A stretch of 64,000 nt of DNA from Ornithinibacillus bavariensis (GCF_050433565.1 NZ_JBNPWZ010000003.1:309398-373397), one strand, 5' to 3'. Numbered from the stretch's first letter, positions 8,178 to 17,417 are shown. Made by a program: numbers and translations. Notes: a model not told the origin generated them from the letters alone.

Positions 8178-8612
8178 ATGAATTACGAATACAAGAATAT
8201 TGTATTGGCAATTGATGGATCGGATGCTTCAGATAAGGCTTTTGAAAAAGCAATTCATCTCGTTAAACGAAATAACGCTCACCTCATCCTTGCCCATGTA
8301 ATTGATTCTCGAACCTTTGCAACTGCTGAAGCATATGATCGTTCATTAGCGGAACGAGCTGAAGACTTTGCAAAAGATTTAGTGGAAAGCTACGTAAAAA
8401 AAGCAATGGAATATGGATTAGAAAACATCTCCCAATGTATAGAATATGGCTCACCAAAAATAAAATTAGCAAAAGAAATTGCAAGCAGATTTAATGCCGA
8501 TATAATTATATGCGGTGCAACAAGCAAGAATGCTGTGGAACGATTTCTTATTGGTAGTGTATCTGAAAGTATTACTCGATATGCAATATGTGATGTACTT
8601 GTTGTTCGATAA
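8178..8612 (+). CDS. Universal stress protein (UspA family)
   Basis: A 144-residue single-domain UspA protein of the adenine-nucleotide-binding alpha/beta fold. The start YKNIVLAIDGSDASDKAFEKA and the C-terminal nucleotide loop GATSKNAVERFLIGSVSESI are both present, so the ATP-binding type is likely. A GGGGAG ribosome binding site precedes the ATG. The gene stands alone, converging on ackA. Its specific stress role cannot be read from sequence. Confidence 0.87.
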   Translation: MNYEYKNIVLAIDGSDASDKAFEKAIHLVKRNNAHLILAHVIDSRTFATAEAYDRSLAERAEDFAKDLVESYVKKAMEYGLENISQCIEYGSPKIKLAKEIASRFNADIIICGATSKNAVERFLIGSVSESITRYAICDVLVVR

Positions 8613-8643
8613 CGTGTATATTTACCTCGTGTATTTCCTTAAT

Positions 8644-8686
8644 CCAAAAAGGATTTGATAAGTTCTTTATCAAATCCTTTTCATTT
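8644..8686. terminator. Bidirectional terminator between usp and ackA
   Basis: AAAGGATTTGATAA (8648-8661) and TTATCAAATCCTTT (8667-8680) form a 14-bp perfect hairpin flanked by A and T tracts. Confidence 0.85.
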
Positions 8687-9876
8687 TAGATATTGGTTAG
8701 TCGAACCGTATCTTTTGCTATCATAATTTCTTCATTCGTAGGTATAACAATTACCTTTACTGGGGAATGTGGATAGTTTATAAACATTTCTTTTCCTCTA
8801 GCAGAGCGGTTTAACATCGGATCCCAATAGATTCCCATAAATTCTAACCCGTTTAAGACTCTAGAACGAATTACATCACTATTTTCACCAACACCAGCAG
8901 TGAAAATGATTGCATCGACACCTGACATTCTTGCTGCATAGGAGCCAATATATTTATGAATTCGACCAGCAAACACATTTAGTGCTAATTCGGCACGCGG
9001 ATTTGTCTCAGCCTGTTGTTGAATATCTCTTAAATCACTGGAGAAGCCAGATAAAGCAAGCATTCCACTTTGCTTATTTAACACATCAATTACCTCTTCA
9101 GCTGTCTTTCCCGTCTTCTCCATAATATATGGAATAAGTGCTGGATCAATATTACCTGAGCGTGTTCCCATTGTTACCCCTGCCAATGGAGTAAATCCCA
9201 TAGAGGTATCAATTGATTTTCCTTCTTTTATTGCAGAGATACTTGCACCATTCCCTAGGTGACAAGAGATTAAGCGTATTTCCTCAATAGGTTTCCCCAT
9301 TAATTCAGCTGCTCGATGCGATACGTACTTATGGGATGTGCCGTGGAAGCCATATTTACGAATCCCATACTTCTTATAATATTCATAAGGTAGACTATAT
9401 AAATAGGACTGTGGTGCCATAGTTTGATGAAAAGCAGTATCAAATACGGCAACCATCGGAACATCTGGCATTACCTCTTGAAAGGCTTTAATCCCTGTTA
9501 AGTTTGCAGGGTTATGCAATGGAGCTAATTCCGATAATTCATCTATTTCTTTAATCACATCATCTGTTATTAAGACTGAATCGTTGAATTTTTCTCCTCC
9601 ATGCACAACACGATGTCCGACTGCACTAATCTCCGTTAATGATTGAATAACACCTGAATTCGTTAATTTATCAAGCAGCATCTTTACTGCGACTTCATGG
9701 TTAGGAATATCGGAAACGGTTTTATCCTTTTCACCATTAGATTCAAATGTAAAAACGGATTCGGGTAAGCCTATTCTTTCTACAAGCCCCTTTGCTATTA
9801 CCTTTTCTTCAGGCATTGTAATTAGCTGAAATTTTAATGAAGAACTTCCAGCGTTAACTGCTAATACATTACTCAT
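8686..9876 (-). CDS. ackA: Acetate kinase
   Basis: Interconverts acetyl phosphate plus ADP with acetate plus ATP, the second step of overflow acetate production. At 396 residues it has the family signatures VNAGSSSLKFQL at the start, VFDTAFHQTM, HLGNGAS and TMGTRSGNIDP. It follows ytxK by 19 bases in what looks like an operon, as in B. subtilis. In Bacillus, ackA is a CcpA-activated gene, but no clear cre was found directly before it here. Confidence 0.96.
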   Translation of the reverse strand: MSNVLAVNAGSSSLKFQLITMPEEKVIAKGLVERIGLPESVFTFESNGEKDKTVSDIPNHEVAVKMLLDKLTNSGVIQSLTEISAVGHRVVHGGEKFNDSVLITDDVIKEIDELSELAPLHNPANLTGIKAFQEVMPDVPMVAVFDTAFHQTMAPQSYLYSLPYEYYKKYGIRKYGFHGTSHKYVSHRAAELMGKPIEEIRLISCHLGNGASISAIKEGKSIDTSMGFTPLAGVTMGTRSGNIDPALIPYIMEKTGKTAEEVIDVLNKQSGMLALSGFSSDLRDIQQQAETNPRAELALNVFAGRIHKYIGSYAARMSGVDAIIFTAGVGENSDVIRSRVLNGLEFMGIYWDPMLNRSARGKEMFINYPHSPVKVIVIPTNEEIMIAKDTVRLTNI

Positions 9877-9895
9877 TGTTGTCCACTCCTAGTTG

Positions 9896-10879
9896 TTATT
9901 TACGATAATTGCTAAACCAATTATTCATTTTATTTAAGATATCTTCCATTGCACGGGTGTTTTTTAAAGAAGGAAGCTGAACTAATAATGGCTGTTTTGG
10001 TCCTTCTGTATTTTTCCCTTTCTTTTGTAGAATTACTATGCATTTGGCGTTTTTCTCAGATTGAAAGGCACTTTCCGGTAGTTGAAGAACTCCAACAATA
10101 TGGGTATACTTCTGAAGATACCTATGGAGCTTGTCTGACCCTTCGCCGTCAAAAATAAATGTAGGTAGTAATAAAACTAAATAGCCGCCTTCCTTCGTAT
10201 AATTCATACTCTGTTCAATGAACAGATGGTGAGCATAAGAATGACCATCCTCAGCCTTTAATTCATAGTTTGCGGCACGGATATCATCAGGATAGTATCC
10301 TACTGGTAAATCGGAAACGATTAAGTCTACTGGATCCAATAAGAATGGGCGTAAACTATCTTGATGAAAAAATTCTATAGTTATCTTTTGTAAATTTGCA
10401 CTGACAAGAGCAAGCTGTACCAATGTGGAATCAACTTCACTAGCATATGCTTCTATAGATTTATCAAGTTGGGAACAAACCGTTGTAAGCATATTCCCTG
10501 TTCCGCAGGCTGGATCAAAAATTCGTATGCTCTCTTGTTTCTCTGTTAACTTCTGTGCAAGATAGCCAATAAGTAAAGCAACTGCTTCTGGGGTCATCAT
10601 ATGTTGTTGTTGTGTTACTTCCTTCATTCCTTTTAATACAGTAAATTGAATGGCTTTCCGGATATCGTCTGCATCATAATTCTCTAACCTTATTTGTTCT
10701 AAGGCTGTATGTAACTTATGTGTAAGTATATCATCCATAGACTCTTCAGCACCCTGATAAAACAAGGTCTCTAGTGCTATTATTAAGCTGTCCAAATAAG
10801 GTTCATTTAGATGCTGTTCGATTATTTGCGTAGTATGATCCATCCAATCGAAAAGTACTTCTACATTTGTTTTTTCCAT
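9896..10879 (-). CDS. ytxK: Class I SAM-dependent methyltransferase (YtxK)
   Basis: A 327-residue protein with an N6-adenine-methylase-like fold. The SAM-binding motif is FDPACGTGNML and the catalytic-loop equivalent is DLIVSDLPVGYYP. An N-terminal helical part of about 100 residues resembles type I restriction HsdM, but there is no HsdS or HsdR nearby. The start is the ATG at 10879 after GGAGGGTGTCA; the longer reading lacks a site. The position before ackA and after tpx is the B. subtilis arrangement. The substrate is unknown. Confidence 0.85.
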   Translation of the reverse strand: MEKTNVEVLFDWMDHTTQIIEQHLNEPYLDSLIIALETLFYQGAEESMDDILTHKLHTALEQIRLENYDADDIRKAIQFTVLKGMKEVTQQQHMMTPEAVALLIGYLAQKLTEKQESIRIFDPACGTGNMLTTVCSQLDKSIEAYASEVDSTLVQLALVSANLQKITIEFFHQDSLRPFLLDPVDLIVSDLPVGYYPDDIRAANYELKAEDGHSYAHHLFIEQSMNYTKEGGYLVLLLPTFIFDGEGSDKLHRYLQKYTHIVGVLQLPESAFQSEKNAKCIVILQKKGKNTEGPKQPLLVQLPSLKNTRAMEDILNKMNNWFSNYRK

Positions 10880-10965
10880 TGACACCCTCCGTTCTACCAA
10901 CCCGTTATATTTTATCAAAACTATTGTACTCTGTACAAAGTAATAGCTTATGACATTTATGTGAA

Positions 10966-10997
10966 CATAAAAAGTCTCCCACTAGAGGGGAGACTAG
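10966..10997 (-). terminator. Terminator after tpx
   Basis: On the minus strand AGTCTCCC and GGGAGACT pair around CTCTAGT, followed by TTTTTATG. Confidence 0.8.
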
Positions 10998-10999
10998 CA

Positions 11000-11494
11000 T
11001 TACTGTGCTTGTTTTGCAGCTTCTAAAGCTTTATCATAGTCTGGGTGTTCTGTTACTTCATTTACATATTCAACATATGTAATTTTATTATTTGTATCAA
11101 CTATGAATATGGAACGAGCTAGGAGACGAAGTTCTTTAATCAACACGCCATACTTTTCTCCAAAATCTGCGTTTCTATGATCGGAAAGCAGCTCAAGGCT
11201 TTCAACATGATTAACTTCTTTCCATCTTTTTTGTGCAAATGGTAAATCCATACTAATCGTCAATACTTGAACATTTTCAAGCTTTTTTGCTTCCTCATTA
11301 AAACGATTCGTCTGAATAGAACATACTCCTGTATCAATGGAAGGAACTACACTAATTAATCTAATTTTACCATGGTAATCAGCAAGTGTTTTCTCTTCTA
11401 GGTCATTATTTATTACCTTGAAATCTGGTGCTTCATCACCAACTTTTAATTCATTTCCTAAAAGATTAACAGGCTTTCCACCGAATGTAACCAT
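11000..11494 (-). CDS. tpx: Thiol peroxidase (Tpx), apparently lacking the resolving cysteine
   Basis: A 164-residue atypical peroxiredoxin that reduces hydroperoxides with electrons from thioredoxin. The peroxidatic cysteine lies in SIDTGVCSIQTNRF. The family's resolving cysteine, normally just after LPFAQxRW, is replaced by lysine (LPFAQKRWKEVN), and no other cysteine is present in the protein. Length and RLLARSIFIVD otherwise match Tpx closely. The start is the ATG at 11494, six bases after AGGAGG; the adjacent ATG at 11497 is too close. A one-cysteine mechanism with an outside thiol is inferred. Confidence 0.9.
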   Translation of the reverse strand: MVTFGGKPVNLLGNELKVGDEAPDFKVINNDLEEKTLADYHGKIRLISVVPSIDTGVCSIQTNRFNEEAKKLENVQVLTISMDLPFAQKRWKEVNHVESLELLSDHRNADFGEKYGVLIKELRLLARSIFIVDTNNKITYVEYVNEVTEHPDYDKALEAAKQAQ

Positions 11495-11588
11495 CATCTT
11501 CCTCCTATTCCAGTAGTTTATCTTTATCATAACATAAACAGTTGCTTCGTATTAAACATATTGTCCTCATTCCTCTATGTATAATTAC

Positions 11589-12200
11589 TTAAATATCATA
11601 GATAGATGAAGATTCTTCTGAATTTGATCTTTCCTTGTCATCCTTTATTTTATTTTCGGAGTTTCCTCTATCGTCTTCTTCTTGTTTATCTTTCTCTTCG
11701 CTCTTTTCTCCTTTTTTACTATTTCCTTGCCCTTTTGTTGTTTCCTTTTGTTTATTTTGCTTTCCCATCCCACTTTCCTGAAGTAACTGTTGAATCTTTT
11801 CCACAGCTTTTGGAGCAAAATCAATCAACTTTTCATAAATATGTGTATTTTCATCTAAATGTACCATCTTAATTCCTTTAGGACTTACAATAAGAAATGC
11901 GATTGGTGTAATAGACACTCCTCCACCACTACCACCTCCAAATGGTAGGACAGATTCACTGTTTCCGCCACTACCTTCACTTCCTCCACTTTCTTCTTTA
12001 TCACTATTACTCTTCTTTCCTCCACTCGGCTTAAATTCACTTCCACCAGCAGCAAACCCAAAACCAAGCTTAGAAACAGGAATGATTACACTACCGTCTG
12101 GAGTTTCAATAGGGTCTCCAATAATAGTATTCACTTCAATCATATCTTTTAGGTTTTCCATTGCAGTAGTCATAAGTCCTTGAATCGGATGTTCTTCCAT
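11589..12200 (-). CDS. ytfJ: GerW family sporulation protein (YtfJ) with long charged tail
   Basis: The first 140 residues are a typical GerW/YtfJ domain (HPIQGLMTTAMENLKDMIEV, GDPIETPDGSVIIPVSKL), a mother-cell protein needed for proper spore germination in Bacillus. A glycine/serine-rich loop lies at about 56-95. The C-terminal 60 residues are almost only lysine, glutamate, aspartate, serine and asparagine. That tail makes the protein about 50 residues longer than the B. subtilis protein as I recall it. It is followed at lower coordinates by tpx and preceded by ytfI, as in B. subtilis. Confidence 0.88.
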   Translation of the reverse strand: MEEHPIQGLMTTAMENLKDMIEVNTIIGDPIETPDGSVIIPVSKLGFGFAAGGSEFKPSGGKKSNSDKEESGGSEGSGGNSESVLPFGGGSGGGVSITPIAFLIVSPKGIKMVHLDENTHIYEKLIDFAPKAVEKIQQLLQESGMGKQNKQKETTKGQGNSKKGEKSEEKDKQEEDDRGNSENKIKDDKERSNSEESSSIYDI

Positions 12201-12221
12201 TGTAATCCTCCTATTAAAAAA

Positions 12222-12875
12222 TTAATTATATACTTCTTTGTTACCGAATATTTTTCGCAACAAATACATAGCTGTGTGAATAGCTTTTCCTAAACGAATG
12301 GTTACAATGCAATCAATTTTCGACTGAAATCCGCGTTGTTGAAAGTACGGAATGATAATAATATTAGGCTGACAATTCAGATTAGAAAACTCACTCAACG
12401 CTCCTAGCAATGTCCCTTTTACCATCCAAATTCCACCAGAAACAATTCCAGTACTGCTTGCCTCACCTGTTCCAAAATGCGTTTTCCATTCGATTTGCTG
12501 AAACGTAATATTTTGTAGAATGAAAAGTAATAGTTGCTTTGCTATTTTTAATCCTTGTAATAAATTTTTTACCATCTGCTTCAAACGATTGAGATTAAAA
12601 CCATCACCTTCATCTTGCAGCATTTCCATTAAATCCGAATACTCATCCTGCACATGGTTCTTTAAATTAATATTTCTCTGAAACACTCTAACTCTAATGA
12701 TATACATCTGTACATTCATTTCGTGTACTTCCTGATCATAGTAATAATGCACTTTAATTTTTATATGGATTAGCAAAATCAACATAAACATAAACAGGAA
12801 TAGAATACCTAATAGAATCCAGAACATTTTTTCAGCCCCAAAAATTAGTAACGATAGTTTTCCACAACCTTCCAA
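12222..12875 (-). CDS. ytfI: DUF2953 membrane protein (YtfI)
   Basis: Up to 217 residues, with an N-terminal membrane helix (FWILLGILFLFMFMLILLI) and a cytoplasmic or surface domain ending near RKIFGNKEVYN. It belongs to the DUF2953 family by pattern and by its place next to ytfJ, with which it forms a two-gene unit 21 bases apart. In B. subtilis the pair is linked to sporulation. The start is uncertain: the TTG at 12875 gives the longest form, while the ATG at 12827 begins exactly at the membrane helix but has a weak ribosome binding site. Confidence 0.75.
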   Translation of the reverse strand: MEGCGKLSLLIFGAEKMFWILLGILFLFMFMLILLIHIKIKVHYYYDQEVHEMNVQMYIIRVRVFQRNINLKNHVQDEYSDLMEMLQDEGDGFNLNRLKQMVKNLLQGLKIAKQLLLFILQNITFQQIEWKTHFGTGEASSTGIVSGGIWMVKGTLLGALSEFSNLNCQPNIIIIPYFQQRGFQSKIDCIVTIRLGKAIHTAMYLLRKIFGNKEVYN

Positions 12876-12889
12876 TTTTATGCAAGTAA

Positions 12890-12926
12890 TAGAAAAAGAG
12901 CTATTCTCAAAACGAGAATAGCTCTA
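12890..12926 (-). terminator. Terminator after sspA
   Basis: AGAGCTATTCTC (12897-12908) and GAGAATAGCTCT (12914-12925) form a perfect 12-bp stem, followed on the minus strand by TTTTTC. Confidence 0.9.
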
Positions 12927-12950
12927 GCCATTTATGCTATTAAATTGTCA

Positions 12951-13154
12951 TTAACCGTTCATTCCACCAAACTGTTGTTCAGCCATTTGAACTAAACGCT
13001 TAGTGATTTCTCCACCAACAGAACCGTTAGCGCGAGAAGTAGTATCAGCACCAAGATTCACACCAAATTCTTGAGCGATTTCATATTTCATTTGGTCTAA
13101 TGCTTGTTGAGCACCAGGTACTACCAACTGATTTGAATTGTTGTTGTTTGCCAT
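12951..13154 (-). CDS. sspA: Alpha/beta-type small acid-soluble spore protein
   Basis: A 67-residue DNA-binding protein that coats and protects the spore chromosome. It has the conserved blocks ALDQMKYEIAQEFGV and GSVGGEITKRLVQMAE, and the GPR protease site region around YEIAQEFG. The length is typical. AAGGAGGTGAG is a strong ribosome binding site. The location next to thiI is that of sspA in B. subtilis. Forespore expression is expected, and a sigma-G-like promoter lies upstream. Confidence 0.93.
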   Translation of the reverse strand: MANNNNSNQLVVPGAQQALDQMKYEIAQEFGVNLGADTTSRANGSVGGEITKRLVQMAEQQFGGMNG

Positions 13155-13178
13155 GGTATCTCACCTCCTTGGTACACT

Positions 13179-13208
13179 TATATTGTGTAAAAAAGAGGTT
13201 CTTCATTC
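13179..13208 (-). promoter_or_regulatory. Candidate sigma-G promoter of sspA
   Basis: On the minus strand GAATG (13208-13204) and CAATATA (13185-13179) are 18 bp apart, resembling sigma-G elements (GMATA and CATNHTA) with one or two mismatches. They lie 25 bases before the start codon. Confidence 0.4.
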
Positions 13209-13281
13209 GAAAAATTATTGGTAAGTGTTGCTAAATATCTAAAAGATTATATCATCAATAAATCAATTCAAGATTGCTAAA

Positions 13282-14484
13282 TTAGAATAACCCTTCAAAC
13301 GCATCCTCTGCTTTTTTCTTCTCTGATATTTCAATGACCTCGATACCATCTATTGCTTCCTGTATTAATTCTTCATAGTCATAATTGGATTCATAATAGT
13401 TTACCCGATCCCTTTTTGGCTTTGTTTTTGGTGCTTTGGGGACAAATATGGTACAGCAATCCTCATATGGCCGAATAGAAATATCAAAGGTATCAATTTT
13501 TTTTGATATCTCGATAATTTCATCCTTGTCCATTGTTATTAAAGGTCGAAGAATAGGGTAGTTTGTAACTTCATTGATTGTATACATGCTAGTCATTGTT
13601 TGGCTTGCAACCTGGCCTAAATTTTCCCCGGTTGTCATCGAAAGAATCCCTTCCTTTTGACAAACACGCTCACTAATCCGAAGCATCATTCTTCTCATTA
13701 CCGTCATTCCATAGTTATCCGGAGTTTCTTGAAAGATCTTTTGTTGTAATTTAGTAAATGGTACAACATGTACATTAATTTTAGAACCATAGCTTGTTAA
13801 CTTTTCAGCTAGGTCAATAACCTTTTGTTTTGCACGATCACTTGTAAATGGTGGTGAATGAAAATGAATAGCCTCAATTTCTACTCCACGCTTCATAGCC
13901 AAGTAACCCGCAACAGGGCTATCGATACCACCTGATAACAGTAGAAGTGTTTTTCCAGAGGTACCAACGGGAAGACCACCAGAGCCACGAATAATACTAG
14001 ATGTAATATAGGTTGCTTCCTGACGAATCTCAACCTTTACATCTATATCTGGGTGGTGAACATCTACAGTATAATCTTCTGTATTACTTAATAAATGTCC
14101 ACCTAGTATTTGATTTAGTTCTTGTGATCGTATAGGAAAACTCTTATCTATGCGCTTTACTGTTACTTTAAATGTTTTTATATTTTCTCCATTTTTCAAC
14201 GCGTATAGTGCTGCTTCCTTTATTGTCTCTAAATCATTCTCAACTTTTATCGCTAAACTAAAGCTATGAATACCAAATATATTCTTACATTTTTCTAGGA
14301 CTTCGTGAGGATCATGCCCATTTAGCAAAACGAACATCCTTCCTTGTGTCCTTTTAACTTTTACATTTTCAAATTCTTGAAGTTTATGACGGATATTTTG
14401 TTGTAGTTTCTCTACAAAACTTTTGCGATTTTTACCTTTTAAGGCTAATTCCCCATAGCGAATTAATATATGATCAAATTCCAT
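13282..14484 (-). CDS. thiI: tRNA 4-thiouridine synthase
   Basis: Transfers sulfur to uridine 8 of tRNA and can support thiazole synthesis. The 400-residue protein has an N-terminal ferredoxin-like region, a THUMP domain (about 60-165) and a PP-loop ATP pyrophosphatase domain (LLLLSGGIDSPVAGYLAMKR). It lacks the C-terminal rhodanese domain of the E. coli protein, as in Bacillus. It starts six bases after nifZ, the cysteine desulfurase that supplies its sulfur, so the pair forms an operon. Confidence 0.95.
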   Translation of the reverse strand: MEFDHILIRYGELALKGKNRKSFVEKLQQNIRHKLQEFENVKVKRTQGRMFVLLNGHDPHEVLEKCKNIFGIHSFSLAIKVENDLETIKEAALYALKNGENIKTFKVTVKRIDKSFPIRSQELNQILGGHLLSNTEDYTVDVHHPDIDVKVEIRQEATYITSSIIRGSGGLPVGTSGKTLLLLSGGIDSPVAGYLAMKRGVEIEAIHFHSPPFTSDRAKQKVIDLAEKLTSYGSKINVHVVPFTKLQQKIFQETPDNYGMTVMRRMMLRISERVCQKEGILSMTTGENLGQVASQTMTSMYTINEVTNYPILRPLITMDKDEIIEISKKIDTFDISIRPYEDCCTIFVPKAPKTKPKRDRVNYYESNYDYEELIQEAIDGIEVIEISEKKKAEDAFEGLF

Positions 14485-14490
14485 AATTAT

Positions 14491-15630
14491 CTACTCCATT
14501 ACTTCTTTTAATTGGCTCAGTGCCTCTTTTAACTGCTTTAAAAATATCTTTATTTCATCCATCGTATTGTCATAGGCTAAACTTACTCGAAGTGCTGATT
14601 TTGCTCGTTCCGATGAATATCCACACGCCTTAACTATCCTACTTTCGTCAAGGCTCTTTGAGGAGCATGCAGATTTAGTTGAAATATAGGTACCTTGCTT
14701 ACCTAGAGTATGAATCATTACCTCTGGTTTTAAGCCAGGGATAGAAAAATTCACAATATGAGGGGCAGAATGCGCTGGGCTATTAAGTTGAACGAAATTA
14801 ATTTTTTCCAGCTCTGCTGCCAAATACTGATGCAATTGGCGTAATTTATCCCCTTCATTTACTTCTCGTTCTTTTATTAGTCTTAGTGCCTTTACAAATG
14901 AGACCACTCCTGCTAAATTCTCAGTTCCCGAACGTATCATTCTTTCCTGCTCTCCACCATGGAATAATGGAAATAGCTTGACTCCTCTACGACAATACAA
15001 TATTCCAGTACCTTTTAAACCGTGAATTTTATGACCTGACATTGAACAAAGGTCAATACCACTATTCTCAAGAGTAAGAGGAACTTTACCAAGGCCCTGA
15101 ACATGATCCACATGAAAAAACAGTTTAGGATACTTTTTAGCTATTTGACCAATTTCTAGAATTGGTTGGATTGAGCCGATTTCATTATTGACATGCATAA
15201 TGCTTATTAAGATAGTATCTTTCCGTATGGCTTCTGTAACATCCTTTACTGATACTACACCATTTTGGTTCACTGGTAAATATGTTACTTCAAATCCTAA
15301 AGATTCTAAACTTTTACATGCCTCATAAACAGAAGGATGCTCAATTTCAGTCGTGATAATATGTTTTCCACGACCCTGATGCTGTAGAGCAATACCTTTA
15401 ATTGCAGTATTGTTCCCTTCCGTTCCACCAGAGGTAAAGATAATCTCATCTTCATGCACACTAAGAAGCTTTGCAGCCTGTTGTCTTGACTTTATAAGTA
15501 GCTTTTCGGTCTCTCCACCTAATTGATGAATCGATGAAGGATTTGCAAAAAACCTTGTTGATACTTCTTGAAAGCTTTTTAATACTTCTGGATGTGGATT
15601 CGTTGTTGCACTATTATCTAAATAAATCAC
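14491..15630 (-). CDS. nifZ: Cysteine desulfurase dedicated to ThiI
   Basis: A 379-residue PLP enzyme that removes sulfur from cysteine and passes it to ThiI. The PLP lysine lies in SGHKIHGLKGTGILYCRRG and the persulfide cysteine in TKSACSSKS. IYLDNSATTNPHPEV at the start and TSGGTEGNNTAIKG are standard for the NifS/IscS class. Coupling to thiI with a six-base gap supports the specific role known for B. subtilis NifZ. Confidence 0.93.
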   Translation of the reverse strand: MIYLDNSATTNPHPEVLKSFQEVSTRFFANPSSIHQLGGETEKLLIKSRQQAAKLLSVHEDEIIFTSGGTEGNNTAIKGIALQHQGRGKHIITTEIEHPSVYEACKSLESLGFEVTYLPVNQNGVVSVKDVTEAIRKDTILISIMHVNNEIGSIQPILEIGQIAKKYPKLFFHVDHVQGLGKVPLTLENSGIDLCSMSGHKIHGLKGTGILYCRRGVKLFPLFHGGEQERMIRSGTENLAGVVSFVKALRLIKEREVNEGDKLRQLHQYLAAELEKINFVQLNSPAHSAPHIVNFSIPGLKPEVMIHTLGKQGTYISTKSACSSKSLDESRIVKACGYSSERAKSALRVSLAYDNTMDEIKIFLKQLKEALSQLKEVME

Positions 15631-15654
15631 TAAAATTTCTCCTTTAAGTAGAAA

Positions 15655-15703
15655 ATGGAAAGGCTGACTTTAGGAAAACTTTCTTCCATAAAGCAGCCCT
15701 TGA
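15655..15703 (-). terminator. Hairpin downstream of ezrA
   Basis: On the minus strand AAGGGCTGCTTTA pairs with TAAAGTCAGCCTT with minor bulges, and an inner GGAA/TTCC stem adds to it. The T tract is weak. Confidence 0.55.
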
Positions 15704-15725
15704 CTGTAATCGTTATTTTCAATTC

Positions 15726-17417
15726 TTAATGTAAAATTAATTGATTTTCCTCAATTCGTTTTAATGCTCCTGGCTCCACTTCTTCTAGTGCTTTAGCAGC
15801 ATTTTCTAGAGCAACCTCATATTCATAATTGCGAAAAAGTGCTTCTGATTCAGCTAACTTAGCTGCAAGCAAAGGAAATTTACTACGATAACGGTTAGCA
15901 TATTGAATTACCTGTTCTGTTAAACGTGCTTGATCCAACATAATCTCTGTTTTCTCTAATAGCATCTCAACAGAACTCTTGGCTGCAAATAAAGCCCGTT
16001 GAACTTCCCCAATATCTAAAGGACTCTTTTCCAATGAAGTTAACACATGATTACATTTTTCCGTTGCCTCTTCCATTGCGTTCCATATATAACTTGGAAC
16101 ACCAGGAATATTACTCTTTTTAATTCTTCGATTCGTATCATTAATTTGATCACGAATTTCGTTTAATTTTTCCTTTGCCTCTAATTCATCTTTTCGAAGG
16201 TTAAAGACACTCTTCTTAAAGTCATGATGTTTCTCTTGAATTTCTTGAAGTTGGTTTAATCCACTTTCCAGCTTAGCCCTTAAATCCGAATGAGGAATAT
16301 TGTCATTTTCTAATCCTTCGACAACTTCATCATAAATCTTTTGTAGCTGTGTAATCTTTTTATCTAGTGCTAAATACTTCTCCATATCTGAATCTTCGAA
16401 GTAATAGGCGTCTCTTAAATTATCTACCTCATCCTTTGTTTCTTCAAAGGATGCTACTATTTCCTCTATGGACTTTTGATAACCTGGTACCTGAGATTCC
16501 GTAAAGCTCTTATCAATAGCTTCCTTCTCTAAAAGTTGATACATTTCTTGGATACGGTCTTCCACCTCAGTCCGAAGTGCCTTTGCATCAATAGCTTTCC
16601 CTTTTTCAAGAGCATCCACACAATCAATTAATCGTTGTTGATAACCCTGTAATTCCTTTTCAAATCCAAGATGGTCTATACGGTAGCCATCTTCCTTCAT
16701 TTCCCTAATGCCTGCATAAAGGTCATCGATTTGGGAAGGAATATCCTGTTTACATGCTCGATAAATGTCAGGGAACTCGTCAATTTCGACCTGCAAGAGT
16801 TCTAAACGTTCCTTTAAATCATCAACTACCGTTTTTGCCTCAATATAATTACCTGAATCAACTAGATCATGATAATGTTTCAGTGCGTCTTTAAGCTCAT
16901 CTAGCTCAACTTCAAAACGTACCTCTGCTTTACCATACTGGAATCTATTTTGTGAAATCTTCTTATTCAATTCTTTAATAGCGGGCTGGATGGTTTCTAC
17001 TTCTTTACGGCTGGATTCCTCTGAATCAACCAACTCGTCAAGCTCCAACAGTATTTTTTCTATATCCTTCTCAACAGCTTGTAAATTTTGCTCAATTTTG
17101 CGCAATATTTTTTTTGCTGAAGAGAATCGGAACTTATCTGCCGCTTCTTCAGCATCAAATAACAGTTCTTCAATCTCTGGTAGCTCTCTCGAGAGTATTA
17201 GCTCCCATCGGTCCTTCCAGGATTCAAATCGGTCCTGTGTCTCACCAGATAAATTAAGCGTCTTAATTCTAGTTAGCTCAGAAGATACATTCCTATTCAT
17301 AATTTCTAATTTCCAACTATCTAGACGATCAACATTATCGTAGACCCTTTTACGCATAATAAGGCTTATGATAATTAACGCAATAATGACTAGTATAATT
17401 CCAATAATAATCTCCAT
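15726..17417 (-). CDS. ezrA: Septation ring formation regulator EzrA
   Basis: A membrane-anchored, spectrin-like coiled-coil protein that controls FtsZ ring placement and links division to peptidoglycan synthesis. One N-terminal transmembrane helix (MEIIIGIILVIIALIIISLI) is followed by about 540 residues of charged helices. At 563 residues it has the length of B. subtilis EzrA. The ATG at 17417 is chosen because it begins the membrane helix and follows GGGGGC; the longer reading adds ten unlikely residues. It neighbours refZ, another FtsZ regulator, as in Bacillus. Confidence 0.93.
   Translation of the reverse strand: MEIIIGIILVIIALIIISLIMRKRVYDNVDRLDSWKLEIMNRNVSSELTRIKTLNLSGETQDRFESWKDRWELILSRELPEIEELLFDAEEAADKFRFSSAKKILRKIEQNLQAVEKDIEKILLELDELVDSEESSRKEVETIQPAIKELNKKISQNRFQYGKAEVRFEVELDELKDALKHYHDLVDSGNYIEAKTVVDDLKERLELLQVEIDEFPDIYRACKQDIPSQIDDLYAGIREMKEDGYRIDHLGFEKELQGYQQRLIDCVDALEKGKAIDAKALRTEVEDRIQEMYQLLEKEAIDKSFTESQVPGYQKSIEEIVASFEETKDEVDNLRDAYYFEDSDMEKYLALDKKITQLQKIYDEVVEGLENDNIPHSDLRAKLESGLNQLQEIQEKHHDFKKSVFNLRKDELEAKEKLNEIRDQINDTNRRIKKSNIPGVPSYIWNAMEEATEKCNHVLTSLEKSPLDIGEVQRALFAAKSSVEMLLEKTEIMLDQARLTEQVIQYANRYRSKFPLLAAKLAESEALFRNYEYEVALENAAKALEEVEPGALKRIEENQLILH

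Noticed and set aside
9896..10879. ytxK as part of a type I restriction-modification system
   Set aside because: The HsdM-like methylase fold is real, but no specificity or restriction subunit is present, and the tpx-ytxK-ackA context identifies the chromosomal YtxK.
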